DNA of 64,000 bases from Novosphingopyxis sp038234155 (GCA_038234155.1 JBBSUT010000001.1:1-64000), one strand, 5' to 3'. Shown: positions 41,913 to 50,390, numbered from the stretch's first letter. The notes: generated from the letters alone by a model not told the origin. Translations and numbers: made by a program.

Positions 41913-43787
41913 CTAGAACAGACGCGCCAGCAGCGCGGTCCATCCGTCCCCTTGCGGCGCTGCGGTGGCGCGCGGCACCAACAGATCGCACTCCACGCAG
42001 CGCGCCTGAACGCCGGTCGTGCCGATAAGCGCCTTTGCCGTGGACACCGCCTGGAACATGGTCTGGCGTTGACGCCATGCGGCCTGGCCGAAAAGGTCTA
42101 GGCGCACGTCCTGAGCGTCGTCATTACGCATGGCTTCGGTCAAAAAGGCGGCGAAGGCATCCGGCTTTTGCTCGATCAGCTTGATGTGATAGCCGCCGGT
42201 CTTCAGCTTGGCGCGTGCGGCCGCATCGGCAATGGCTTCGTCCAGCCCGCCCAGCCGATCGACCAGACCGAGCTGGCGCGCCGTGCCGCCGGCCCAGACG
42301 CGGCCCTGGCCAATTGCGTCGACCTGCGCCATCGTCATCTTGCGTGATTTGGCGACGCGCGAGAGGAAATCGCGATAGCCGTTCTCGATGGTCGCCTGCG
42401 CCACCCGGTCGAACGTCTCATTTGGTCCGGCCAATATGTCCGGCTCACCCGAAAGCGGGCTGGTCTTCACACCGTCGGTGTTCACGCCCAGCTTGGCCAG
42501 CGCCTCGTCAAAACTGGGCAGGATGGCGAAGATACCAATCGATCCGGTGATCGTCTCGGGCTCGGCGAAGATCGCGTCGCCGGGCGTGGAAATCCAATAT
42601 CCGCCGCTCGCCGCCAGATTGGCCATGGAGATGACCACAGGCAGCCCCTTGTCCTTGGCCGCCTGGATGGCGAGGCGGATCTGCTCGGACGCCAGCACCG
42701 AGCCGCCGGGCGAATCGACGCGCACGACCAGCGCCTTCAGATCGTCCTCGGCCAGCGCATCGTAGATCAGCTTGGATACGGTATCGCCGCCCGCGCTGCC
42801 GGGATCGGCCTCGCCATCGACGATGTTGCCGGCTACGGTGATCACACCGATGGCCTCACCCTCATCATCGGCCTCGTTGGCGTCCAGCCAGTCATCATAA
42901 TCGATCTCGGCAAAGCTTCCTGCCTTGTCGATCAGTCCCTTGCCCACTTTGGCTGCGATATAATCACCGAATTGCGTGCGCGTACCCAGTTTGTCGACCA
43001 TCCCGCTGCTCAGCGCCAGATTGCCGAGGTTGCCGTTGGCCGCCTCCACTGCCTCGGCCGGCCGCGCGATCATGTTCTGCAGCTGCGCCTTGGGACGGGC
43101 CTGTGTCACTTCCTGCTGCCAATCGCCCCAGATTTCCTCGAGCAACGCATTTAACGCCAATTTGGCAGGTTCGGACGCCTTGTTGCCGGTGAACGGCTCC
43201 ACCGCGCTTTTGTACGTGCCCACGCGGTACACATTGGCCTTGATGCCAAACTTCTGCAGCGCATCGCCAAAATACAGGTTCGATCCGCCGGGACCAGCGA
43301 TCAGGGCGCCGCCCATCGGATCAACCCAGACCTCGCTGGCGTGCGCGGCCAGCTGGTAGCCATCATTGGCGTAGGCCGTGGCATAGGCGTAAACCGGTTT
43401 GCCCGCCTTGCGCGCGCCATCGAGCGCGCGGCCCACGCTGGCCAGCGTGGCCTGACCGCCGCCGAGGAAACCGTCGAGATCGAGCACGATCGCTTTCACC
43501 CGGGCATCGTCCCTGGACGCATCGATCGCGCGCACCAGATCGCGGGCGGCATATTCGCGCACCGGCGGGGTATTGGAGGTGAGCGCGGCAAACGGGCTCG
43601 GCGTGGTCGGCTGTTCGGCGATGGTGCCGCTCAGCTTCAGCATCAGAGCGCCGTCCTTGATATCGGCGGCGTTGGGACGCGCACTCAGGATCGCGAACAG
43701 CAGCCCGAAGAACAGCAGCAGCAACAGCAGCGCCAGACCATCCTTGATCGCAACGAGAATTTTCCAGGCGCTTTTGACGAAGCTCAT
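41913..43787 (-). CDS. sppA: Signal peptide peptidase SppA (67 kDa form)
   Basis: SppA (624 aa) is the membrane protease that degrades cleaved signal peptides in the inner membrane. One N-terminal helix (KDGLALLLLLLFFGLLFAILS) precedes two tandem ClpP-like domains. The catalytic dyad can be placed: general-base Lys193 in RVGTYKSAVEPF and nucleophile Ser363 in VDSPGGSVLASEQ. Length matches the long (E. coli) type rather than the short form. The ATG at 43785-43787 has AAAAGGAC upstream. A separate small transcription unit lies upstream on the same strand. Confidence 0.95.
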   Translation of the reverse strand: MSFVKSAWKILVAIKDGLALLLLLLFFGLLFAILSARPNAADIKDGALMLKLSGTIAEQPTTPSPFAALTSNTPPVREYAARDLVRAIDASRDDARVKAIVLDLDGFLGGGQATLASVGRALDGARKAGKPVYAYATAYANDGYQLAAHASEVWVDPMGGALIAGPGGSNLYFGDALQKFGIKANVYRVGTYKSAVEPFTGNKASEPAKLALNALLEEIWGDWQQEVTQARPKAQLQNMIARPAEAVEAANGNLGNLALSSGMVDKLGTRTQFGDYIAAKVGKGLIDKAGSFAEIDYDDWLDANEADDEGEAIGVITVAGNIVDGEADPGSAGGDTVSKLIYDALAEDDLKALVVRVDSPGGSVLASEQIRLAIQAAKDKGLPVVISMANLAASGGYWISTPGDAIFAEPETITGSIGIFAILPSFDEALAKLGVNTDGVKTSPLSGEPDILAGPNETFDRVAQATIENGYRDFLSRVAKSRKMTMAQVDAIGQGRVWAGGTARQLGLVDRLGGLDEAIADAAARAKLKTGGYHIKLIEQKPDAFAAFLTEAMRNDDAQDVRLDLFGQAAWRQRQTMFQAVSTAKALIGTTGVQARCVECDLLVPRATAAPQGDGWTALLARLF

Positions 43788-44005
43788 GTCTGTCCTTTTA
43801 ACGAAATCTGTCGGATTTGGGGCGATTGGGTCCGGGCCGATGTGCCCGACGTCCATTCTGCGAGATCCGGTAAGCCCGCGATATCGTGCCGCCCGGCGAT
43901 TGCGCGCGGCTTTCGATCAGCGGCCGATCTGGCCCGACAGACACAAGCCGCATGTTCCGGGCGGGGCAGACCGGCGCTGGCCGGGCCAGGTGCAACACAG
44001 ATATG

Positions 44006-44043
44006 AAAAGGGGCCACCCCTGCGTGAAGCAAGAGGCGGCCCC
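44006..44043 (-). terminator. Rho-independent terminator of a small unit upstream of sppA
   Basis: On the minus strand GGGGCCGCC (44043-44035) pairs with GGTGGCCCC (44018-44010) around a 16-nt loop, with one G-U pair, and is followed by TTTT. It lies 88 bp after the small ORF ending at 44131 and 218 bp before sppA. On the plus strand there is no T-run. It may end an independent transcript or act as an attenuator for sppA. Confidence 0.75.
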
Positions 44044-44130
44044 AGAACATGGTCAGCGGTCGGAAGTGTCCGCTGCCGGAAGATAGGCCTAATCTAACGC
44101 ATTGTTATCACAGGCATTGTTGCCCTCGCG

Positions 44131-44187
44131 TCAGGCGGCAGTCTCCCGAACGGAAAAACCCGACCCCTTAGCTGAACCATGAGACAT
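44131..44187 (-). CDS. Small ORF of 18 codons with a near-perfect Shine-Dalgarno
   Basis: The ORF encodes MSHGSAKGSGFSVRETAA. The sequence AGGAGGTGG at 44192-44200, four nucleotides before the ATG with GGAGG at about seven, is the strongest ribosome binding site in the window. A terminator lies about 90 bp downstream. I do not recognise the peptide. An in-frame ATG at 44230-44232 would give 33 residues but places the Shine-Dalgarno inside the ORF. It could be a small regulatory protein, a leader peptide, or part of an RNA. The rest of the 679-bp spacer (43788-44466) shows no other gene. Confidence 0.5.
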   Translation of the reverse strand: MSHGSAKGSGFSVRETAA

Positions 44188-44191
44188 CGGA

Positions 44192-44200
44192 CCACCTCCT
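44192..44200 (-). promoter_or_regulatory. Ribosome binding site of the small ORF
   Basis: AGGAGGTGG on the minus strand matches the anti-Shine-Dalgarno of 16S rRNA almost completely. It decides the start of the 18-codon ORF in favour of the ATG at 44185-44187. Confidence 0.65.
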
Positions 44201-44424
44201 TTCGCTTGTTGAAACTGAACTATGGTGTGCATGTTGCGTGCCCTCCACAGCCGGGAATGTGATTCAACTGGACCGGCTTGGCAAGACCCCATGTGATCTT
44301 TTTTTGCCGCGCGATGCTTGCGGCCGCGCCGCAGCGGCGGCGCGCGGACCATCGCGGTTTCCGGGCACCATTGTCATGCGCGGTGCGTTGCACCTGTAAC
44401 ACCCCGGCGTCCGCCCGGCGGTTT

Positions 44425-44450
44425 TGCCCCAATATCATGCCCCAATATCA
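44425..44450. repeat. 13-bp direct repeat just before an SDR gene
   Basis: Two adjacent copies of TGCCCCAATATCA end just before the AAAGGAG ribosome binding site of the SDR gene. Copy-number change here would alter the leader but not the coding region. Confidence 0.65.
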
Positions 44451-44466
44451 AAAAGGAGTTCTGGCC

Positions 44467-45132
44467 ATGCCCACCATTCTCATCACCGGTTGCAGCCGCG
44501 GCATCGGCCGCGCTCTGGCCGAAGAATATGCCGGCAATGGCTGGACCGTCATCGCCACCGCGCGCGACGCGGACGATCTTGCCGAACTCAACGCGCTGGA
44601 ACATGTCGAGGCGCTTGAACTCGATATGGGGCAGGACGAGAGTATCGATCATTTCGTCGACGCGCTGGGCGACCGGCCGCTGGACGTGTTCCTGAACAAT
44701 GTCGGCATCGCCAGCATCGATCCCGACAACCGGGCCGAGTTCCTGAAGACGCTGGAGATCAATGCGGTCGCCCCCACCATATTGGCACGCAAACTGAAGC
44801 GGCAGGTGGCCCGGTCCGACCGCAAGACAATGGCAGTGGTCACCAGCCGGATGGGATCGATCGGCGAAAATGAAGGTGGCGGCTATATCCCCTATCGCGC
44901 GTCCAAGGCAGCGGTCAACGCGGCCTGGAAAAGCCTGGCTGTCGATCTGAAGGCAGACGGCATCGCCGTGGTCATGCTGCACCCGGGTCATGTGCAGACC
45001 GACATGGGCGGCAGCAGCGCGCCGGTGAAGCCCGCCGACAGCGCGGAGGGCCTGCGCGCGCGCATCGATGAAACCGATCTCGCAAACAGCGGCCGGTTCG
45101 TTGCTTACGACGGGGCGGCCATAAACTGGTGA
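44467..45132 (+). CDS. Short-chain dehydrogenase/reductase
   Basis: A 221-residue classical SDR. The cofactor motif TGCSRGIGRALAEEYA (about 7-22) with Gly-rich loop, NNVGIAS, and the catalytic segment GGYIPYRASKAAVN containing Tyr and Lys are present. The Arg/Asp pattern after strand 2 does not settle NADPH versus NADH. The C-terminal LHPGHVQTDMGGSSAPVKP resembles the C-factor/CsgA-like subgroup. AAAAGGAG lies before the ATG at 44467; the longer frame upstream is in non-coding sequence. Substrate unknown. Confidence 0.9.
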   Translation: MPTILITGCSRGIGRALAEEYAGNGWTVIATARDADDLAELNALEHVEALELDMGQDESIDHFVDALGDRPLDVFLNNVGIASIDPDNRAEFLKTLEINAVAPTILARKLKRQVARSDRKTMAVVTSRMGSIGENEGGGYIPYRASKAAVNAAWKSLAVDLKADGIAVVMLHPGHVQTDMGGSSAPVKPADSAEGLRARIDETDLANSGRFVAYDGAAINW

Positions 45133-45237
45133 TATCCGTGCGTGCACCGCGCGCCGCGCCGCGCGCTGGGAGCCGGACGGGCCGGGCCGATCACGCGCAG
45201 ACTTCACCGCGCCACATTTCGCGCCTAAAGCGCGTTC

Positions 45238-46077
45238 ATGCTTCGATATCTGATTGCGCCGCTGCTGGCGCTGGCCGCCCTTCTTCCCTCGCCAGCTTAT
45301 GCCTGGGGAGAATATGGCCACCGAACGACCGCGGCCATTGCCGAGGCGAACCTGTCGCCGCATGCTAGAAGCGTAATGCGCCGGCTGTTCAAGGCCGCGC
45401 CGCTGCTCGGCACGCCCGATTGCGCGCTGAAGTCTATCGGCGACGCCAGCGAATGGCCCGATTGCGTGCGGCGGGACCGGGATCGCTGGGGCTACACCGC
45501 CCCCTGGCATTACCAGAACATCGACATCTGCCAGCCGTTCGCGCTGAAGCCCAACTGCCCCGACGGCAATTGCGTCTCCGCGCAGGTCGAACGCAATTTC
45601 AAACTCCTTTCGAACAGGAAGCTGCCGGACAATGTGCGGCTGGAGGCGCTGGCCTTCCTGGTGCATTTTACCGGCGATCTTCACCAGCCGCTGCACGCCG
45701 GTGACCGGCACGATCGCGGGGGCAACGACGTGAAGGCGGATTACGGCATTATTCCCGGACTCAATCTGCACTGGATATGGGATGGGCCGCTTGCGGAACG
45801 CAGTATTTCCACGCCGCCCGCGCTGGTCCGGTCCTATAGCGCGGCGGATAAGGCAGCCGTGGTTGCCGGCACGGCCGAGGACTGGAGCCGCGAGGCATGG
45901 GAAGCCAGCCGTGATATCGCCTATGCGCGGGCGCTCGACGGCGATCCCTGCGGGCCCAAACCCATCGGTGCCGTGGTGATCGATGAAGCCGACGTGGCCG
46001 CTGCGGCGGCAACGCTGCGCCTGCAGATCGAAAGGGCGGGCCTGCGGCTCGCCAATATGCTGGAGCGGGCGCTCTAA
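45238..46077 (+). CDS. S1/P1-type nuclease
   Basis: A 279-residue secreted zinc nuclease. After the signal peptide (cleaved after AYA) the mature protein begins with Trp in WGEYGHRTTAAIAE, the Trp1 zinc ligand typical of S1/P1 nucleases. Further ligands are in NDIDICQP-type and HFTGDLHQPLHAGDRHDRGGND, and LHWIWDGPL. Such enzymes cleave single-stranded DNA and RNA and release 5'-nucleotides. It is probably periplasmic or exported and serves nucleotide scavenging. Confidence 0.92.
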   Translation: MLRYLIAPLLALAALLPSPAYAWGEYGHRTTAAIAEANLSPHARSVMRRLFKAAPLLGTPDCALKSIGDASEWPDCVRRDRDRWGYTAPWHYQNIDICQPFALKPNCPDGNCVSAQVERNFKLLSNRKLPDNVRLEALAFLVHFTGDLHQPLHAGDRHDRGGNDVKADYGIIPGLNLHWIWDGPLAERSISTPPALVRSYSAADKAAVVAGTAEDWSREAWEASRDIAYARALDGDPCGPKPIGAVVIDEADVAAAAATLRLQIERAGLRLANMLERAL

Positions 46078-46103
46078 TCTGCCCCACGCGCGCGGTGGCT
46101 CGG

Positions 46104-46118
46104 TTAAATTGTTGTTAA
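46104..46118. promoter_or_regulatory. Perfect CtrA-type box TTAA-N7-TTAA
   Basis: TTAAATTGTTGTTAA matches the full CtrA site consensus (TTAA, seven bases, TTAA). It lies 88 bp upstream of the zinc-ribbon gene in an AT-rich patch. I noticed no other full-spaced site in the window. CtrA is a conserved alphaproteobacterial cell-cycle response regulator; binding here is inference. Confidence 0.55.
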
Positions 46119-46205
46119 ATAGTCACAGTGCGCCACTCCGTTCGGCGCAGGTGGAAACCTTTTGGCCGCGCCGCGTTATGTGGTGGAGTACAAGAGGACG
46201 ATGAT

Positions 46206-46448
46206 ATGACGATCCAGACCAGCAATTCCAGTATCGGCATTCACGGTGCAATGAAGCGTTATTCCTTCATGTACCATATCGGCGAAACCAATCACTGCCC
46301 GGGCTGCGGCCATAGACACTGGCATATCGGCCGGGCAACGGCGGAATGCGCCAATTGCCAAACCGCGCTGCCGCTTGCAGACGTGTCGTCAACCCCGGCC
46401 CGCCCCCTGTTTTACGTGCGCAGCAGCAAGACGGCGATGGCCGCCTGA
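46206..46448 (+). CDS. Small zinc-ribbon-like protein, conserved hypothetical
   Basis: An 80-residue protein with a CPGC...CANC pair (about 32-52) separated by a short His/Trp-containing segment, the layout of a small zinc ribbon. MKRYSFMYHIGETNHCPGC is distinctive. The tail is low complexity. Function unknown; the ribbon suggests binding to nucleic acid or protein. The ATG at 46206 has AAGAGGAC upstream and lies below a perfect CtrA-type box, which hints at cell-cycle control. A 26-bp tandem repeat follows the gene. Confidence 0.78.
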   Translation: MTIQTSNSSIGIHGAMKRYSFMYHIGETNHCPGCGHRHWHIGRATAECANCQTALPLADVSSTPARPLFYVRSSKTAMAA

Positions 46449-46568
46449 GATAGCGTTGCTGCCTGAAATAAATGGGTCGCCCGAGATATGTGGCGCGGCC
46501 CATCGACTTCGAAGTCCCGCCCTGCCGGGTGGAAATTACGGTGCGCAAACCGCCGGTGAGGCACGCTG

Positions 46569-46724
46569 GCTTGGCCAGGAACAGCCGATCAGGGGCTTGG
46601 CCAGGAACAGTCGATCAGGGGCTTGGCTAGGAATAGTCGATCAGGGGCTTGGCTAGGAATAGTCGATCAGGGGCTTGGCTAGGAATAGTCGATCAGGGGC
46701 TTGGCCAGGAACAGCCGATCAGGG
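46569..46724. repeat. 26-bp tandem repeat, six copies
   Basis: Six head-to-tail copies of GCTTGGC.AGGAA.AG.CGATCAGGG fill 156 bp. The end units (1 and 6) have CC/AC/CC at the variable positions; the middle ones carry TA/AT/TC changes shared by neighbours, which suggests amplification from within. No spacers. It lies in the 382-bp gap between the zinc-ribbon gene and the convergent M3 peptidase gene. Confidence 0.93.
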
Positions 46725-46779
46725 TCGCGCACGACGGGCCGACTGGTCCGCTTGAAAGCCGAATATCGATATTCAAAGG

Positions 46780-46807
46780 AAAGGGCGAGCCGCGAGGCCC
46801 GCCCTTT
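46780..46807. terminator. Bidirectional hairpin after the M3 peptidase gene
   Basis: AAAGGGCG (46780-46787) and CGCCCTTT (46800-46807) pair around a 12-bp loop. On the minus strand it follows the peptidase stop by 24 bp and is followed by CCTTTG, so it is a plausible terminator there; it may also end plus-strand transcripts. Confidence 0.6.
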
Positions 46808-46830
46808 ATGATTCCGGCGGCGCTTGCGGC

Positions 46831-49068
46831 TTACTCCGCCGTCGCCTTTACCGGGAAGCCGCGCTTCTCGAGGATGTAACGCACATCGGGGTCGCGGCCG
46901 CGAAAGTCGCGATACGCTGCGATGCGGTCGGTCTCATTGCCCGTCGACAGCAGCACCTTGCGGAACTTGTCGGCGGTGGCCTTGTCCCACGGGCTGCCCG
47001 CCTCTTCGAATGCGGCCCAAGTATCGGCGTCCATCGTTTCGGACCAAAGATAACTGTAATAGCCGGCCGAATAGGCATCGGACGAGAACAGGTGATTGAA
47101 CTGCGGCAGCCGGTGCCGCATCACGATTTCCTTGGGCATGCCGATCGCGTCCAGCGTCTCGCGCTCGAACGCATCCACATCGGTCACCGGCTCGGTGCGA
47201 TCATGCAGCTTCATATCCACGATCGCGCTCGACAGATATTCCACCGTCGAGAAACCCTCGTTGAACTTGGACGATGCCTCGATCTTGTCGACCAGCGCCT
47301 GCGGGATCGGTTCGCCGGTCTTATAATGCACGGCGTAGTTGTTGAGGATATACGGCGTCAGCAGCCAATTCTCGTTCACCTGGCTGGGATATTCCACAAA
47401 ATCGCGCGGTGTCCCGCGCAGGCCCGGATAAGTGACATCGGTCAGCAGCGCATGGATGGCGTGGCCGAATTCGTGGAACAGCGTGCTGGCATCGTCCACG
47501 CTGATCAGCGCCGCTTCGCCCTCAGCCGGTTTGACGAAATTATTGTTGTTTGAACTCAGCACGTTGCGCTCTCCGCCGAGCGACTGCTGCGATCGGTAGG
47601 TGGTGGCCCAGGCGCCTGATCGTTTGCCGGTGCGGGCATAGGGATCCATATAATAGACGCCGACATTGCTGCCGTCGCGCTTGTCGGTCACCACCCAGGT
47701 GCGCACATTGGGGTCGAACACGGGGATTTCGCCGGTATTCTCGGTGAACTTCAGATCGTAGAGGCGCCCGGCGGCATCCATCATTCCATCGATCATCTTG
47801 GTCAGCTGGAAATAGGGTTTGATCTCGTTCTGATCGAGATCATATTTGTCCTTGCGCACCTTTTCGGCGTAGAAGCGGTAGTCCCACGGCTGGATGGTGA
47901 TGCCCGCCTTGTTCTTGTCGGCAATGGCCTGCATGTCGGCCACTTCCTCTTTCACCCGGGCCACGGCGGCGGGCCAGACCTGCATCATCAGGTCCATCGC
48001 GCGTGCGGGTTCCTTGGCCATGGTGTCGGCCATGCGATAATCGGCATGGGTCTCGAAACCGAGCAGTTCGGCGCGCTGCTGCCGCAGCTTCAGGATGTTG
48101 GCGATGGTCTGGTTGGTATCATTGTCGCCGCCATTGTCGCCGCGATTGACGTAGGCGGTGTAGATCTTTTCGCGCAGATCGCGGCGCGTGGAGTTCTCGA
48201 GGAAGGGCTGCATGAAGCTGCGCGTGTTTACCACGGCCCAGCCGCTTTTCTTCTTTTCCTCGGCGGCGCCTTTCATCGATGCGATCAGGCTGTCGGGCAG
48301 ACCGGCCAGATCCGCCTTGTCGGTGAGTAGTATATAGGTTTCCTCGTCAGCCAGCACCTTGTTGGAAAAGGTGGAAAACTCGCCGGCCAGTGCGGTTTCG
48401 ATACCGATCACCTCCTGCTTCTGCGCCGGCGTGAGCAGCGCGCCGCCGCGCACCAGATCGTCATATTGCCGCGTGAGCAGGCGCATCTGCTCATCGTCCA
48501 GACCCAGCGAATCGCGTTCATCATACAAGGTCTTCACCCGCTGGAAGAGGCGCGGATCGAACTGCAGTTCGTTGAAGAACGCGCTGAGCTTGGGGCTCCA
48601 TTCGCTCTGGATTGCGCGCACTTCGGGGTTGGACAGGTTGGAGGTGTAGACCCCCCAATAGCTGAACACGCGGCCGATTTCTTCACCGGCCAGCTCCAGT
48701 GGGACCATGGTGTTGGCAAAAGTCGGCGCGGCCGGATTGGCCAGGAATGTCTCATATTCTGCCTTGGTGTCGGTCATGCCGTGCACAAAGGCATCGGGAA
48801 AGTCGGACGCTTGCACCTTATCCCATTGGGGCACGCCCTGATAGGGACCGGTCCAGGCGTTCAGCAATTCATTGTCCATGCGCTTGGGGCTCTCTTCATC
48901 GGCAGAGGTGGCGGGGGCATCGCCGGGAACGGCGCCCGCACCTGCGTCGGTGGCACCGCCCAGCTGGGCGGCCGCGGGGGCGCCGAGGGCAAGTGCGGAA
49001 GCGGACAGGGCGAGCATGGCTATCATCTTGGGCAAGTTGGCAGAACCTTTCAAACTGGCAGAACCCAT
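46831..49068 (-). CDS. M3-family metallopeptidase (Dcp/oligopeptidase type), exported
   Basis: A 745-residue zinc metallopeptidase. A signal peptide (MLALSASALALGAPAAAQ) suggests export. The catalytic motif HEFGH is at 532-536, followed by GLRGTPRDFVEYPSQVNENW, the M3 signature continuation. The overall length and C-terminal LFSSDAYSAGYYSYLWSE match peptidyl-dipeptidase Dcp rather than OpdA. It likely clears peptides in the periplasm. The start at 49068 gives a slightly long n-region; an internal ATG at 49026 is possible. Confidence 0.93.
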   Translation of the reverse strand: MGSASLKGSANLPKMIAMLALSASALALGAPAAAQLGGATDAGAGAVPGDAPATSADEESPKRMDNELLNAWTGPYQGVPQWDKVQASDFPDAFVHGMTDTKAEYETFLANPAAPTFANTMVPLELAGEEIGRVFSYWGVYTSNLSNPEVRAIQSEWSPKLSAFFNELQFDPRLFQRVKTLYDERDSLGLDDEQMRLLTRQYDDLVRGGALLTPAQKQEVIGIETALAGEFSTFSNKVLADEETYILLTDKADLAGLPDSLIASMKGAAEEKKKSGWAVVNTRSFMQPFLENSTRRDLREKIYTAYVNRGDNGGDNDTNQTIANILKLRQQRAELLGFETHADYRMADTMAKEPARAMDLMMQVWPAAVARVKEEVADMQAIADKNKAGITIQPWDYRFYAEKVRKDKYDLDQNEIKPYFQLTKMIDGMMDAAGRLYDLKFTENTGEIPVFDPNVRTWVVTDKRDGSNVGVYYMDPYARTGKRSGAWATTYRSQQSLGGERNVLSSNNNNFVKPAEGEAALISVDDASTLFHEFGHAIHALLTDVTYPGLRGTPRDFVEYPSQVNENWLLTPYILNNYAVHYKTGEPIPQALVDKIEASSKFNEGFSTVEYLSSAIVDMKLHDRTEPVTDVDAFERETLDAIGMPKEIVMRHRLPQFNHLFSSDAYSAGYYSYLWSETMDADTWAAFEEAGSPWDKATADKFRKVLLSTGNETDRIAAYRDFRGRDPDVRYILEKRGFPVKATAE

Positions 49069-49232
49069 CTGTGCCGCCAGAAGCGGCGGGCCGCAAGAGC
49101 AGTTCCCTCGCGACAGGAGATGGTCGGGCGGTGCATCGCCCCGGTCAATCTCGTCCGAAATGGACCATCATTGCCATCGGTTCTATTTTTTGGCAGCTGA
49201 ATATAGACTGGACCGATCGGGGGGATGGACGG

Positions 49233-50177
49233 ATGGAAGATTATGGGGAAGCCAGCGCGCTGGCCTTGATTTTGGGAGGCAACCTTAGCTGGATCGCACC
49301 GATCAGCGAGGCCGCGCAGGCCGCCGAGTGGCAGGTTGTGGAGCTCGGCACGGTGTTCGCCTGGCCGGACGATGCCCAGGCCGCGCGGCCCGCCGATCTG
49401 ATCCTGTGCGATATTCGGTCCGATACGGAGACACCTGAACGGGAAATCGTTCGAGCGGCGCAATATGCCCTCCAGCATGACCTGCCCTTGCTCGCCTGGA
49501 CCGATATGCAGCGCCTTGACGAGGTGGACATGCTGCTGCGCGGGCTGGACCGTCAGATACTGGTCGATCCGCAGCCGGTTGAACTGGCGATCGCATTGAC
49601 CTCGGCCCGCTCACGTCGACGCGGCAGCAGCGCACGCGAAGAACGTGGTGAAAGTCCGGAATTGCTGCGGCTGAGCCAGGAACTCATCGACATGGCCCGG
49701 CGCCTGGCCCGGATTCAGGACGGTCCGGGCAGCGGATCGGTGCGCGCCGATCCGCTGAATTATCGCGGGGCGCCGCCGTCCGCCGCCAAAGGGCTCGGCA
49801 ACAGGGGGCTGGACGAAGAGGCCGCCGAACCGCTGCGGTCCGAACAGGTGCGCGAGATTATCCGGCTGCGGCGCATGCGCGAGACGATGTTTGCGGCCGA
49901 TCTCTTTGCCGATCCGGCATGGGACATGCTGCTCGATCTCATGGCGTCGCGGTTGGAAAACAGGCCGGTGTCGGTGTCCAGCCTGTGCATTGCGTCCGCC
50001 GTCCCGCCGACCACGGCCCTGCGCTGGATCAACCTGATGACCGAACGCGGGCTGCTGGAGCGAGAGAGCGATCCCAACGATGCCCGGCGCGTGTTCATCA
50101 CGCTGAACGCCGATACGGCCGCCACCACGCACGGACTGCTGGTCGCCATGCTGTCGGGCACGGCGTCTCCGGTCTGA
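49233..50177 (+). CDS. MarR-like winged-helix protein with N-terminal receiver-like segment
   Basis: A 314-residue protein. The C-terminal part (about 220-310) is a winged helix: SVSSLCIASAVPPTTALRWI, then MTERGLLERESDPNDARRV, with the acidic wing seen in MarR proteins. The N-terminal 110 residues have the strand/helix rhythm of a receiver domain (DLILCDIRSDTE, LPLLAWTD) but lack a clear phosphorylation pocket, so it is probably a pseudo-receiver. A helical linker (about 140-160) joins them. A DNA-binding regulator of unknown target. The ATG follows a GGGGGAT. Confidence 0.72.
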   Translation: MEDYGEASALALILGGNLSWIAPISEAAQAAEWQVVELGTVFAWPDDAQAARPADLILCDIRSDTETPEREIVRAAQYALQHDLPLLAWTDMQRLDEVDMLLRGLDRQILVDPQPVELAIALTSARSRRRGSSAREERGESPELLRLSQELIDMARRLARIQDGPGSGSVRADPLNYRGAPPSAAKGLGNRGLDEEAAEPLRSEQVREIIRLRRMRETMFAADLFADPAWDMLLDLMASRLENRPVSVSSLCIASAVPPTTALRWINLMTERGLLERESDPNDARRVFITLNADTAATTHGLLVAMLSGTASPV

Positions 50178-50220
50178 CGGCGCAGGGCTGTCTCCGCTGG
50201 GCTAAGTGGCCTCGAAGGTC

Positions 50221-50248
50221 TTGACCTTGGTGCCGCGGCGGCTAGAGG
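50221..50248 (+). promoter_or_regulatory. Candidate promoter of tRNA-Val
   Basis: TTGACC and TAGAGG are spaced by 16 bp and end 10 bp before the mature tRNA start, so transcription would begin very near the tRNA 5' end. Confidence 0.45.
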
Positions 50249-50258
50249 CGGTGGGGAG

Positions 50259-50334
50259 GGGCGATTAGCTCAGTTGGTAGAGCATCTCGTTTACACCGAG
50301 AGGGTCGGCGGTTCGAGCCCGTCATCGCCCACCA
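50259..50334 (+). tRNA. tRNA-Val (anticodon TAC)
   Basis: A full cloverleaf of 76 nt is seen. The acceptor stem GGGCGAT pairs with ATCGCCC, the D-arm is GCTCAGTTGGTAGAGC, the anticodon stem-loop CTCGTTTACACCGAG gives anticodon TAC, and the T-arm is CGGCGGTTCGAGCCCG. CCA is encoded. It reads GTA and, with modification, other valine codons. Confidence 0.97.
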
Positions 50335-50364
50335 TCCCCTGCACGCCGACATATCTGCATTTTT

Positions 50365-50390
50365 GGGGGCGCGCCGCGCGCGGAGCCCCC
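50365..50390. terminator. Hairpin between tRNA-Val and the porin gene
   Basis: GGGGGC (50365-50370) and GCCCCC (50385-50390) pair across a GC-rich loop. The T-run is weak on both strands, so it is a plausible but not certain end point for the tRNA (plus) and the porin gene (minus). Confidence 0.4.

Noticed and set aside
43788..44050. 88-codon minus-strand frame reaching the sppA start
   Set aside because: It runs through the terminator hairpin, lacks a ribosome binding site and has shadow-like composition.
46569..46724. CRISPR array
   Set aside because: Units are contiguous with no spacers, and no cas gene is present.
49450..49635. Minus-strand frames across the winged-helix gene
   Set aside because: Short, Arg-rich shadows without start signals or motifs.
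50259..50334. Integration site of a genomic island at tRNA-Val
   Set aside because: No integrase and no second copy of the tRNA 3' end were noticed in the window; the flanking genes are ordinary.
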